From UBA12202 sp002691725 (GTDB taxonomy: Bacteria > Pseudomonadota > Alphaproteobacteria > Puniceispirillales > UBA1172): a stretch of DNA of 54,191 nt. The stretch lies in assembly GCA_965660675.1 (NCBI GenBank), contig CBFIAU010000012.1, positions 1-54,191 of the forward strand, given 5' to 3'. Of the stretch, positions 17,685-25,282 are shown in pieces; positions within the stretch are counted from its first letter, which is position 1; the number at the start of each line of letters is the position of its first letter. A program made the translations under genes and the position numbers. The notes beneath the pieces were generated by a model. It ran no database searches and was not told where the DNA came from. It saw only the letters and a program-made list of their open reading frames with translations.

Positions 17685-19090
17685 CTCGCGTTTTTATACC
17701 GACAACACAATATCCAGTAGAAATCATTTCGCTTACCGAAGAACATTCGGATATTCAGTCTGTTATCTGTATAACCAACACGTTTAATGCTTTGCCAGTC
17801 AGCGCGGCGTATCATGCCTTTATCAGACGGCCAACAGGAATTATCCAAAAAATTACTGGCATTCCGTCCTTTCGTGCGGATGTTAGCGGGCCTATTGATC
17901 AAGGTGACAGCTGGCAGTTAGCTATGCTTATTGCACATAGGCTTCACCATCAAAACAGGTTTAGCCAAGCGCCTGATCACCTCCAAAATGATCAAGATGC
18001 TCAAGATATTCATGATGATCTGCCGGTGATATGGGCTAGTGGACAGGTTGATATCAATCAGACGGTATCACCAATTATGCATGTTCGAGAAAAGCTGCTA
18101 GCTAGCCAGGCGCTCCTCAAGGCGATTAATAATCGCGGCGGTCAGCTCCATATTGCATTACACCCCGATAATATGGCTGAGATTGCAGACCTCATCCCCG
18201 AAAATGCGATTTGTCATCCGCTATCGCAAGAAGCGGATATTAATCGGCTGTTGTCAGACATGCAGGTTCAGCAGCATTCAAACAATGCGACCGATCAAGC
18301 CAATCACATTGAGCAGACAGATGATGCCGCCACCTCGCCATTGCGCCGCCGGCTCAATCACATTTTGTCTATTCAAAAATCGCTTAGCCGGTTTTTTAAC
18401 AAAGCTTGGAAACGCCGCCTCGCTGGCTATGGGCTTATCACTATGCTGCTACTCACTCTTCAGCAAATGATCCCTTGGCAGCCTATTCACGCCGCCATGG
18501 AAATGGAAAAGTCAGGTGAGCATACCAAACTCATCCGAATGTTAAAATCATATCGGCAAGATGACAACTTCATCGCATGGTTAAGTTTTCACTATTTTGA
18601 AGAAGCCTATTTGCAGCAAAAATCTGATCAGCTGATTGCCCAGATTGATATGCAATTAGTCTGGGCGGTGGCGAATGATAATGCATCTTCATGTGACAAT
18701 GATCAGATGCGCTGGCACCGATATGAAATTGCTGATGCGGCCCTGCCTTCGCTACCCCAGCAGAGATGCCATTTATATCTTGAAATACAAAACAGAGGCG
18801 ATAACAGGTTGGCGATTGCGGTTGCTATCAATATTAATGATGGCGATCAGATCATCCCGTTATTACAGCCAGCCCAAACAGAATTAGCGCCAACCGAATA
18901 TATCCGTCATCCCATCCATTTGACTGAACAAAAACCGTTTATGATTATGGTTTCATCTTCTGAACATATGACATCAAACTGGTATCGCTGGTTCAAACGA
19001 TGGGCAGCGCGGCCTGCCGGACTGACTGCGAAAAATTCGCTCAAAGATACAGGTATAGGGGTTCATCTGGCAGCGCAAGATAAAGCCTGA
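17681..19090 (+). CDS. membrane-anchored protein with Lon-type (S16) domain and DUF4384-like C-terminus
   Basis: A 469-residue protein starting at a GTG that overlaps the upstream stop (GTGA). Residues 1-175 read like the Lon proteolytic domain. GDSWQLAMLIAHRL places Ser77 where Lon has its nucleophile. WASGQVDINQTVSPIMHVREKLLASQ places Lys138 where Lon has its catalytic Lys (Lon: TGEITLRGQVLPIGGLKEK). LHPDNMAEIADLIPENA matches Lon's IPFENKRDLEEIP. The Ser-Lys distance is 61 residues against about 43 in Lon, explained by an acidic insert of about 18 residues. A membrane helix follows at about 247-264. The rest (about 330-435: RCHLYLEIQNRGDNRLAIAV, then PIHLTEQKPFMIMVSS) resembles DUF4384-type domains. 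No AAA ATPase is attached. The active-site assignment is inferred. Confidence 0.6.
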   Translation: MTRVFIPTTQYPVEIISLTEEHSDIQSVICITNTFNALPVSAAYHAFIRRPTGIIQKITGIPSFRADVSGPIDQGDSWQLAMLIAHRLHHQNRFSQAPDHLQNDQDAQDIHDDLPVIWASGQVDINQTVSPIMHVREKLLASQALLKAINNRGGQLHIALHPDNMAEIADLIPENAICHPLSQEADINRLLSDMQVQQHSNNATDQANHIEQTDDAATSPLRRRLNHILSIQKSLSRFFNKAWKRRLAGYGLITMLLLTLQQMIPWQPIHAAMEMEKSGEHTKLIRMLKSYRQDDNFIAWLSFHYFEEAYLQQKSDQLIAQIDMQLVWAVANDNASSCDNDQMRWHRYEIADAALPSLPQQRCHLYLEIQNRGDNRLAIAVAININDGDQIIPLLQPAQTELAPTEYIRHPIHLTEQKPFMIMVSSSEHMTSNWYRWFKRWAARPAGLTAKNSLKDTGIGVHLAAQDKA

Positions 19091-19118
19091 TCTGATTGTC
19101 ATAATGCCTCACTTCTCT

Positions 19119-20282
19119 TTACATGCAGCGGCCAGTCGATTGATCAGAAAGCATGACTTTTCCCGAAATTAAACGGCCATTGATATGTATTTGGCTGAGA
19201 AATAATTTACCTTGATTGATTGAATAAGTAGCGTTGATCCTGCCGTCTAGCTTAGGCGTTCCTGCCGCTGACATGATGCCGCCAATGATATAGCTATCAC
19301 CGATTTTGGTGAAAAGTCGCAACGGCGTACCCTGTCCCAAGCGCGCGCTCAGCGTTCCGATAGCATCGGCTTCTGCTGTATCTGCGGGGGTCTGGCTAAG
19401 CCGTGAATATGGCGAATAAAGATTGCGATTAGCGCGTTCAATATCTTGATTGCGAATATGATATAAAGTTTGATCAGAGGTCAGATATGCCGCTGTCATG
19501 CCAAAGCATTGCCGCAAAATCTGGGCAATGTTTTTGCGCTCGCTGGCGCTTTGTGGCCAAAACAGCTCTAACTCAAGCCTGTCGGTATTTTGATCTAAAT
19601 GCTGCATCGCCATCCTATGCGATTGAAAGTCGGCGGTGATGATTGCAGGATTATTTGCCGCCGCCGCCGCCACAACAGCAGATGATGGCTTCGCGTCAAC
19701 CACAGGAACAGATGTAATCTCAATAGGCGTCAGTGGTACTTTTTGGGACTTTTTTTGAGGCTGGTTTTGAGGCTGAATTGGAGGCTGAATTTGCGGCTGA
19801 ATTTGCGGCTGGATTTGAGGCTCTATCGGGGGATTTATCTTTGATGATACCGCTAATGGCGTTAATGGCGCTAATGGCCTTACCTCAGCCTCAATCGAAG
19901 ATGGTTCGGATAAACGAACAGGCTTTGGTGCAGGCTTCGGTTCAAGCTTGGTTTCAGGCTTTGGTATTGGCTTGGGCGCAGATAGACTATTAGCTTGTGA
20001 TGACGGCTCAATGTTTTGCGGTGACGCGCTTTCAATTGGTGGTGATACGTCTTTATTTACCGCGATCTGAATGTGATCAGGGAAATCAACAAAAGCGATA
20101 TTATCTTCATATGTATCACCCTGATTGGCATTACTGTCATCTGGTTCAATCTGCGCTGGTTTTGCGGCGGCCACAGCATCTGGCATCTGTTCATGAGGGA
20201 TATGCTGGTCTTGCTCATGCGGCTCAATCCAAATGAATATCATGAACCCAATAACAGAAATGACAGAAGCCGCCCGCCACAT
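19119..20282 (-). CDS. TonB-like protein with proline-rich spacer
   Basis: A 387-residue protein with an N-terminal membrane anchor (SVISVIGFMIFIWI, about 6-20) and then a long Pro/Glu/Gln/Lys-rich spacer (about 75-190) with PKPETKLEPKPAPKP and repeated QIQP units, as in TonB. A folded C-terminal domain follows (about 215-385), with LELELFWPQSASERKNIAQI and IGDSYIIGGIMSAAG. This domain does not show TonB's own C-terminal signature, so I call it TonB-like by layout only. It is the last gene of the operon that includes the ExbB-like channel. Its start lies 2 nt after the previous stop (TGATCATG). It may carry energy from the channel across the periplasm. Confidence 0.55.
   Translation of the reverse strand: MWRAASVISVIGFMIFIWIEPHEQDQHIPHEQMPDAVAAAKPAQIEPDDSNANQGDTYEDNIAFVDFPDHIQIAVNKDVSPPIESASPQNIEPSSQANSLSAPKPIPKPETKLEPKPAPKPVRLSEPSSIEAEVRPLAPLTPLAVSSKINPPIEPQIQPQIQPQIQPPIQPQNQPQKKSQKVPLTPIEITSVPVVDAKPSSAVVAAAAANNPAIITADFQSHRMAMQHLDQNTDRLELELFWPQSASERKNIAQILRQCFGMTAAYLTSDQTLYHIRNQDIERANRNLYSPYSRLSQTPADTAEADAIGTLSARLGQGTPLRLFTKIGDSYIIGGIMSAAGTPKLDGRINATYSINQGKLFLSQIHINGRLISGKVMLSDQSTGRCM
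19756..19822. repeat. in-frame 12-nt repeats encoding QIQP units
   Basis: About five near-copies of the 12-nt unit GAGGCTGAATTG (plus-strand sense) encode the Gln-Ile/Asn-Gln-Pro repeats of the TonB-like spacer. The period is a multiple of three and spacers are uniform protein code, so this is not a CRISPR array. Confidence 0.75.
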
Positions 20283-20284
20283 GA

Positions 20285-20974
20285 TCAGACCCCTGACTGT
20301 TCTAAATAGAAAACTTGCATATCAATCATCAATTTACTGAGATCATTTATTCTCTCATGCGGAGTCATATATTGAAGCTCAACACCTGGATCAGATGGAT
20401 TTAGATCAGGCGCTACTTGTTTGGCCTGATTGATCTGATCGGCCTCAGCAATAGCATTAAAAGCATTGGCAATATCAGCATCAGTCACTTCAGCATCAGC
20501 CGCTTCAGCATTATCCACTGGCGCTATATCCTGATCCCTATTCAGGCTGGAAATGGTGTTTAGCTCAACTTCTGGCACTGGCGCGGCAACATGTTCAAAC
20601 CCGTTTACCGATTGTTGCCCAGCGTCAATCTGAAGGCTGGATGACGGCGTTGCGGGCGCGGCTGCTTCCGCCATAGCAAGCTCTGTCAGGATTTCAATAT
20701 TCGTTGTCAGATGGGCGATATCAGATTTCAACACCTTAATCTCATCTTCTAGTTTGGTGACATTTTCATCAGACGTGACAGGCAAGGATAAAGCGGTTTG
20801 ATCTATCGTTTCTTTGCCATCCATCATCACATCATCAATTTGGGCAACAACGGTTTTTGATGTCCCTGTCACCCATCCTGATATCCATGTGGAAAACGAT
20901 TGATCAGGTGAGGCCGTAAACAAATAGCCAAGGGCAGCTAAAACGCTGATATTAAATATAAGAAAACGCATCAT
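20285..20974 (-). CDS. single-pass membrane protein with coiled coil
   Basis: A 229-residue protein with an N-terminal membrane anchor (FLIFNISVLAALGYLFTAS) and then a heptad-like coiled coil at about 73-105 (KLEDEIKVLKSDIAHLTTNI). An acidic Ala/Asp/Glu-rich region follows, and a short C-terminal helix (ERINDLSKLMIDMQVFYLEQ). The ATG at 20974 overlaps the stop of the ExbB-like gene by one base (TAATG); AGGAG lies just upstream and also serves an ATG one codon later. It is probably a periplasmic stalk or spacer protein that works with the channel. No family recognised. Confidence 0.65.
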   Translation of the reverse strand: MMRFLIFNISVLAALGYLFTASPDQSFSTWISGWVTGTSKTVVAQIDDVMMDGKETIDQTALSLPVTSDENVTKLEDEIKVLKSDIAHLTTNIEILTELAMAEAAAPATPSSSLQIDAGQQSVNGFEHVAAPVPEVELNTISSLNRDQDIAPVDNAEAADAEVTDADIANAFNAIAEADQINQAKQVAPDLNPSDPGVELQYMTPHERINDLSKLMIDMQVFYLEQSGV

Positions 20975-21537
20975 TATTCTCCTGCAATGATATGGTGGGA
21001 ATGAGGGGCAGGCGCATCGCTGTTCATCGTTGTTGTGTTAATCAGGATAAGCATGGTGCGAAGAACCGCAGATAGCGGCAGCCCAATCACTGAGGTCATG
21101 AATGCCATGCTAAAATGATTAGTCAGATCAGCAATGATATCATTGACGGTCTCAGGGGTAAGGCCGCCATCTGACAGTGAACCAATGCCAAGCGATATCC
21201 CCAGCAAGGTAAAGGTCAGGGCAATGGTCGCAATACCATTACAGGCTTGTAGCCCACTAAGCATCCATTTGCGCCGAAAAGCATCAATATGATCTGAGGC
21301 AACCTGACCTTTGGTTTCATAAATCTTCAGACTGCTAAACACACTGACGAGAACCAATAGCATCGTCAGCGTGATAAAGCCGAAGCCAAGAACATCAATA
21401 GACCAGATGAATATATCCGCTGCCGCAAGATCATTGGAAAATGACAGCCCTGCCATGAGGATCACCACTGATCCTAGCATGACGGCTATGGCACGGCCGC
21501 CTAATCCGATATTGTCGCTGAATGACGTCCAGCTCAT
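20974..21537 (-). CDS. ExbB/TolQ/MotA-type proton-channel protein
   Basis: A 187-residue protein with four membrane helices (about 15-33, 43-68, 100-121, 143-168), a MotA-like count. The last two carry the family pattern. IATIALTFTLLGISLGIGSL corresponds to the TLLGLLGTVxG helix of ExbB/TolQ and keeps channel Thr residues. HFSMAFMTSVIGLPLSAVLR corresponds to the 'AL.TTa.GL..AI' helix. A basic cytoplasmic stretch (DAFRRKWM) sits between helices 2 and 3. Family members conduct H+ or Na+ and drive TonB, Tol, flagellar or gliding machines. The start overlaps the previous stop (ATGA). Its presumed ExbD-type partner is on the opposite strand at 13996. Confidence 0.65.
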   Translation of the reverse strand: MSWTSFSDNIGLGGRAIAVMLGSVVILMAGLSFSNDLAAADIFIWSIDVLGFGFITLTMLLVLVSVFSSLKIYETKGQVASDHIDAFRRKWMLSGLQACNGIATIALTFTLLGISLGIGSLSDGGLTPETVNDIIADLTNHFSMAFMTSVIGLPLSAVLRTMLILINTTTMNSDAPAPHSHHIIAGE

Positions 21538-21914
21538 CTGCCAACCCTCGCAACCAGCAAGTCACTAGTCGAAAGACCAACAGTTTCTGCCCAGTGTTGA
21601 GTAATCATTTGATCCTTTTCTGCTGCCGCATGACTGAGAAAGGTCAGCTCATAGCTATTAAATGCGCGCAAAGCCGCCGCCGGAGCAGATGATTTTAACG
21701 ATTTGTCAGTGATAACAATCTTTTCAAGGTCGGTCAGACGCCGCCAGGATGACATCATATATTCAGACCGTTGCGGGATAGAAATATCACCATCCAGCAT
21801 CTTGGAAAGCGCAATGGCACGTTCGCGTTCAAGATTGTCTAATGAGTTTGCCATCGCTGGCATGGCTGTGGCGAGAGAGGCTAAAATAGCAGATAAAGCA
21901 AGTAAACGTTTCAT
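21534..21914 (-). CDS. small secreted protein of unknown function
   Basis: A 126-residue protein with a signal peptide (MKRLLALSAILASLATAMPAMA). The mature part of about 103 residues is helical and contains ERERAIALSKMLDGDISIPQ, SSWRRLTDLEKIVI and LRAFNSYELTFLSHAAA. There are no cysteines and no known motif. Its stop overlaps the ExbB-like start by 4 nt, which implies coupled synthesis with the channel. GAGGAG lies shortly before the ATG. Confidence 0.7.
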   Translation of the reverse strand: MKRLLALSAILASLATAMPAMANSLDNLERERAIALSKMLDGDISIPQRSEYMMSSWRRLTDLEKIVITDKSLKSSAPAAALRAFNSYELTFLSHAAAEKDQMITQHWAETVGLSTSDLLVARVGR

Positions 21915-21934
21915 GAGAAACTCCTCTATTGTGA

Positions 21935-22810
21935 TTAAGAGCGGTTGATAAAGAGTTGAATATTATTGGCTGGCGAGTCATATTTTTTCGGCTCAAATCC
22001 ATCTATGCCGTATTGAAACTCATTCAGATCATCAGCAAATGCCTGAGCATCAAGCGATACCAGCTTTGCCATATGTCCAAGCACATCTTCTTCCATGGCA
22101 AGGATAGCCAGCTCTGACTGAATATCCTGCATGCTAAGACGCAGCTCTTCCTCGCGTGTCATCGGCTCACCGTCTATTGATCCGCCGATATGATTAGATG
22201 GATGGCTTTCAATGGCCTCAACAAGCTGGCTGATAGCAGACTGATTTTCGGCATAGGCTTGTGCGAACTCGGTTTCAGGCATCATGGTAGATGTGAACAG
22301 ATCGTCACGCAGGCTGCTATCGACATTCGCTGCCCGATCAGCCACCGCCGCATGGACTTCATCAAATTGCGCTGATTGGCTATTTTCATAAGCGGACAGC
22401 TTCGATTGACGGAGCAAGCGGTTATAAATATCCAGCTTGACCACTAACCGCTTTTTCTTGAGCTGGATTTGCTCGCCCATAAGCTGAATATAATCACGCT
22501 TACCAGATATTAACTGATGCCTAGCTTCTAGTTGCTCTTGCCCATGATAGAGATCAAGATCAGATTGCAGCTGTGTCAGAAATGAGACTTGCCCATTAAT
22601 TGTCTGCTCTAATGAGCCTAATTCTGTTGCCAGAGCTGAGCGATCAAAATCTTGCTCAATCGCTGTTTCCAAATGTTTCGGCGGCAGAATAAGTATCTTT
22701 TCACTGATTGTTGGTGACCAGCCAATTTCATTTGCAGCGGCCGGCAAGCAGATCAGACTAGTCGTTGCCAACATGCTTAGCGCCATGCTTACTTTTAAGA
22801 TTTTTTTCAT
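21935..22810 (-). CDS. secreted coiled-coil protein of unknown function
   Basis: A 291-residue protein with a signal peptide ending LPAAANE. The mature part contains long amphipathic helices, in particular about 60-135 (ALATELGSLEQTINGQVSFL, QIQLKKKRLVVKLDIYNRLL), and a second helical region near 215-260. This suggests a rod- or hairpin-like periplasmic protein, comparable in shape to adaptor or prefoldin-like periplasmic proteins; no sequence family was recognised. AAGGAGATAGGATT precedes the ATG. The gene lies 20 bp upstream of the small secreted protein. Confidence 0.65.
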   Translation of the reverse strand: MKKILKVSMALSMLATTSLICLPAAANEIGWSPTISEKILILPPKHLETAIEQDFDRSALATELGSLEQTINGQVSFLTQLQSDLDLYHGQEQLEARHQLISGKRDYIQLMGEQIQLKKKRLVVKLDIYNRLLRQSKLSAYENSQSAQFDEVHAAVADRAANVDSSLRDDLFTSTMMPETEFAQAYAENQSAISQLVEAIESHPSNHIGGSIDGEPMTREEELRLSMQDIQSELAILAMEEDVLGHMAKLVSLDAQAFADDLNEFQYGIDGFEPKKYDSPANNIQLFINRS

Positions 22811-22849
22811 AATCCTATCTCCTTAAAACCCGATAAATCGGTATGACAA

Positions 22850-23401
22850 TCAATTATTTTCCCAGTACCAGATGCGTCTAATCTCATCCTTAACGGACGG
22901 CTTGGCGTTTAGCGAAGCCAGATTTAAGAGTGATTTTTTGTCTGATTTGGTATAGGAAAATAGCGCTTCATAAGTGTCCAGGAATGACGTTCCATCAGCA
23001 TAAATCAAATCTTTGCCGCCAAAGGCTGTTTTGAACTTTTCCAGATTAACCTTGGCTTTGGCAACGTCACCACCGATGAGATAATTCTGAATACTCAGCG
23101 CATAGGCTTTCATCCGTTGCTCTTCGCTGACCAGATGTGTGCCGTCAATAACGCTATATTCGCACCCTTCCAGTATCTTGGCACTTGACAGGAATTGGGC
23201 AGAGTCACCATTTTCACGCGCCATACGATCACGTTCAATGCCCTCAGTCAGACACCGATCAAAGCCATTAATGACCTGCAAATCACCAAGTCTGTTTTGG
23301 TGAAAATCAATCACATTAGCCTGGCCGCTTGGGGCAACAGGCGAACAGGCGGTCATCATGGCCGCCGCACCAAGGATTGAAAATAATAGATATGTTTTCA
23401 T
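22850..23401 (-). CDS. outer-membrane lipoprotein of unknown function
   Basis: 183 residues from the ATG at 23401, which follows GAGGAAA by 5 nt; an in-frame GTG four codons earlier overlaps that site and is unlikely. The N-terminus KTYLLFSILGAAAMMTAC ends in a lipobox with Cys as acylation site; the next residue is Ser, so sorting to the outer membrane is expected. The mature part is helical (ERMKAYALSIQNYLIGGDVA, KAKVNLEKF), with a pair of Cys in RCLTEG and EGCEYS. It is the first gene of the leftward operon ending at 19119. It could tether the system to the outer membrane. Confidence 0.7.
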   Translation of the reverse strand: MKTYLLFSILGAAAMMTACSPVAPSGQANVIDFHQNRLGDLQVINGFDRCLTEGIERDRMARENGDSAQFLSSAKILEGCEYSVIDGTHLVSEEQRMKAYALSIQNYLIGGDVAKAKVNLEKFKTAFGGKDLIYADGTSFLDTYEALFSYTKSDKKSLLNLASLNAKPSVKDEIRRIWYWENN

Positions 23402-23582
23402 AGCTTTCCTCACAGAGAATGGGTTCTGTAAGGGATATGAAAGCTTTTGGGAAATTTTTGCTAAATATCGCTAAATGAATATTTTTTCAGCATGGTTTAT
23501 TCGTCATCAATTGATGCATTATTAATGATAATTATGAAGTTTTGCATCAATTCGCTTTTAATGGGATATTGATTAAATTCAA

Positions 23583-25172
23583 TCAGTGATCTTGATTAAG
23601 CGCATCCATGGCTGGAATCTCATGCTCACGGCGTTTAATATAATCCCATAGCGCGTCTTCCATGGCGACATCAAGATCAGGTTTCTGATATTCGGAAAGC
23701 ATTTGTTTGACCTTATCTAAGCCGCGCTCTGTGATCTCTTTTGCGCCTTCTGCCGCCCATTGTTCATACGAATCATTATTAAATAGCTGCGGCATGAAAA
23801 AGGCTTCCTGAAACCGCTTTTGCGTATGCGGATGACCGAGATAATGTCCGCCCGGCCCGACATCACGAATAGCTAATAATGCCTCATCAAAATCATCCCA
23901 ATTCAAGCCTTCAGCCATGCGATAGCCCATTGCACATTGTTCAGCATCAACAACAAACTTTGCCATAGAACAATGCATCCCCGCCTCATTCCAGCCAGCC
24001 GAATGCCAGATATAATTGGCTCCTGATAATAGAACAGACATTAAGGTTGTTGCGCTTTCATAGCCAGCTTGAGCATCAAATGTTTTTGCCCCGCCCAAGG
24101 TGTTAGATGTCCGCCATGGCACTTGATAATAGCGCGCCATTTGACCAATCATAAAGTTCATTAAACTTATTTCAGGGGTTCCCGCCATCGGCGCCCCTGA
24201 CCGCATCGAGACCGTTGATAGGTAATGCCCATAAATCGCTGGACAACCCGGATTAATGATCTGCGTGTAGGCCAGCGCGGATAATGCCTCGGCGTTCAAC
24301 TGCGCCACGGCTGGCACTGTTGAGGCTGGTGTATTTGCCCCGCCAAGCACAAAAGGTGAGCATAACACAGGTTGATTGCGGCGATTGAACGCGCGCATTG
24401 CCGATAACATGGTCTCATCCCAGACAAGTGGTGAATTGCCGTTACAATTGCCAACAACAACAGCATGTGTTTGCAGATAGTCATCACCAAACAGGATCGC
24501 GCACATATCAAGCACATCCTCCGCATTCTTGCCAGAGGTGGTCATCCCCATAAATGTCTTGTCAGAATGGATAATGGACGACATGGTGATATGCAGATGC
24601 CGATATGAGACTGGCAAATCCATCGGTTCAACAATATGATGGGCGCTCGAATGAAGCGCTGGCAACATATGCGACAATTTATGAAAATCGCTGAGATCGG
24701 CAATGGTTGGCAGGCGGCGTTCATCATTAAGATCACGCAAATATGGCGCCCCTGTCATCGGGATAAACATCGCATCACGGCCACCGATCGACACGGTTTT
24801 ATCCGGATTGCGCGCGTTAAGCGTAATCTGCGACGGGATGGTTTTTATCTTTTCGCGCACCATTTCCCTGTCAAGATAGACACGAGTATCAACAACTTTT
24901 GCGCCAGCCTTACGCCAATCCTCCAGGGCAATCGGATCAGTAAATGCGACCCCAACCTGCTCCAAAATATCCATGGAAGCGTTATCAATCTTTTCAATTT
25001 GCTCACTATCCATTGGCTCTACCAATGGGATTTTGCTTTTAAGCGTTGGCAACATCGCAACATCAGGCTGGCGTCGCAAATGCCGTCTTTCGCTTCGACC
25101 GCCACGTCTTTCGGCACGTCTCTCGCCACGTCTCTCGCCACGTCTTTGTGTTAACTGATCATTCGCAGACAT
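23583..25172 (-). CDS. trimethylamine methyltransferase (MttB) family protein, non-pyrrolysine
   Basis: A 529-residue TIM-barrel corrinoid methyltransferase relative. Recognisable stretches are DNASMDILEQVGVAFTDP, LNARNPDKTVSIGG, PGCPAIYGHYLSTVSMRSG, MARYYQVPWRTSNTLGG and DVGPGGHYLGHPHT. It reads straight through with no amber codon, so it belongs to the pyrrolysine-free branch, whose characterised members demethylate quaternary amines such as glycine betaine or proline betaine. The N-terminus is an Arg-rich extension (RRGERRGERRAERRGGR) encoded by 12-nt repeats. It is divergent from a GntR regulator and close to a betaine-type importer. No corrinoid protein gene is in view, so the methyl acceptor is unknown. 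Family secure; substrate inferred. Confidence 0.85.
   Translation of the reverse strand: MSANDQLTQRRGERRGERRAERRGGRSERRHLRRQPDVAMLPTLKSKIPLVEPMDSEQIEKIDNASMDILEQVGVAFTDPIALEDWRKAGAKVVDTRVYLDREMVREKIKTIPSQITLNARNPDKTVSIGGRDAMFIPMTGAPYLRDLNDERRLPTIADLSDFHKLSHMLPALHSSAHHIVEPMDLPVSYRHLHITMSSIIHSDKTFMGMTTSGKNAEDVLDMCAILFGDDYLQTHAVVVGNCNGNSPLVWDETMLSAMRAFNRRNQPVLCSPFVLGGANTPASTVPAVAQLNAEALSALAYTQIINPGCPAIYGHYLSTVSMRSGAPMAGTPEISLMNFMIGQMARYYQVPWRTSNTLGGAKTFDAQAGYESATTLMSVLLSGANYIWHSAGWNEAGMHCSMAKFVVDAEQCAMGYRMAEGLNWDDFDEALLAIRDVGPGGHYLGHPHTQKRFQEAFFMPQLFNNDSYEQWAAEGAKEITERGLDKVKQMLSEYQKPDLDVAMEDALWDYIKRREHEIPAMDALNQDH
25106..25146. repeat. in-frame 12-nt repeats encoding the Arg-rich N-terminus
   Basis: Near-copies of CACGTCTCTCGC (plus-strand sense) encode repeated Glu-Arg-Arg-Gly/Ala units at the start of the MttB-family protein. 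Confidence 0.7.
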
Positions 25173-25212
25173 ACGTGATACCTATAAAAAATAAAATTAA
25201 ATATAAAGAAAA

Positions 25213-25262
25213 TACATTGTGAATATTAATTTTATGTACTATTTATTACATTGTGTCTACAT
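25213..25262. promoter_or_regulatory. candidate operator region of the GntR regulator
   Basis: Two direct copies of TACATTGTG (25213-25221 and 25247-25255) are 34 bp apart in the AT-rich gap between the divergent MttB-family and GntR genes. The second runs into TGTCTACA, a TGT...ACA arrangement resembling FadR-subfamily half sites. These could be binding sites for the adjacent regulator acting on both promoters. Inference from position only. Confidence 0.35.
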
Positions 25263-25282
25263 GATCTATCAGGCTCGATCAA

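Noticed and set aside
19756..19822. CRISPR-like array
   Set aside because: The repeats are 12 nt, contiguous and in frame, encoding a proline/glutamine spacer.
9475..21537. Flagellar motor locus
   Set aside because: Apart from the FlgT-like and stator-like proteins no flagellar structural, export or chemotaxis gene is present.
19119..21537. Ordinary Tol-Pal or TonB-ExbB-ExbD operon
   Set aside because: No TolB, Pal or TonB-dependent receptor; the ExbD-like gene is on the other strand and the TonB-like C-domain lacks the TonB signature.
12143..23401. Zorya-type anti-phage system (ZorA/ZorB are MotAB/ExbBD-like)
   Set aside because: No ZorC, helicase ZorD or nuclease ZorE is present, the ExbB-like protein lacks a long cytoplasmic tail, and the neighbours are exported proteins.
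23583..25172. Pyrrolysine-containing MttB
   Set aside because: The frame has no internal amber codon and no pyl genes are nearby.
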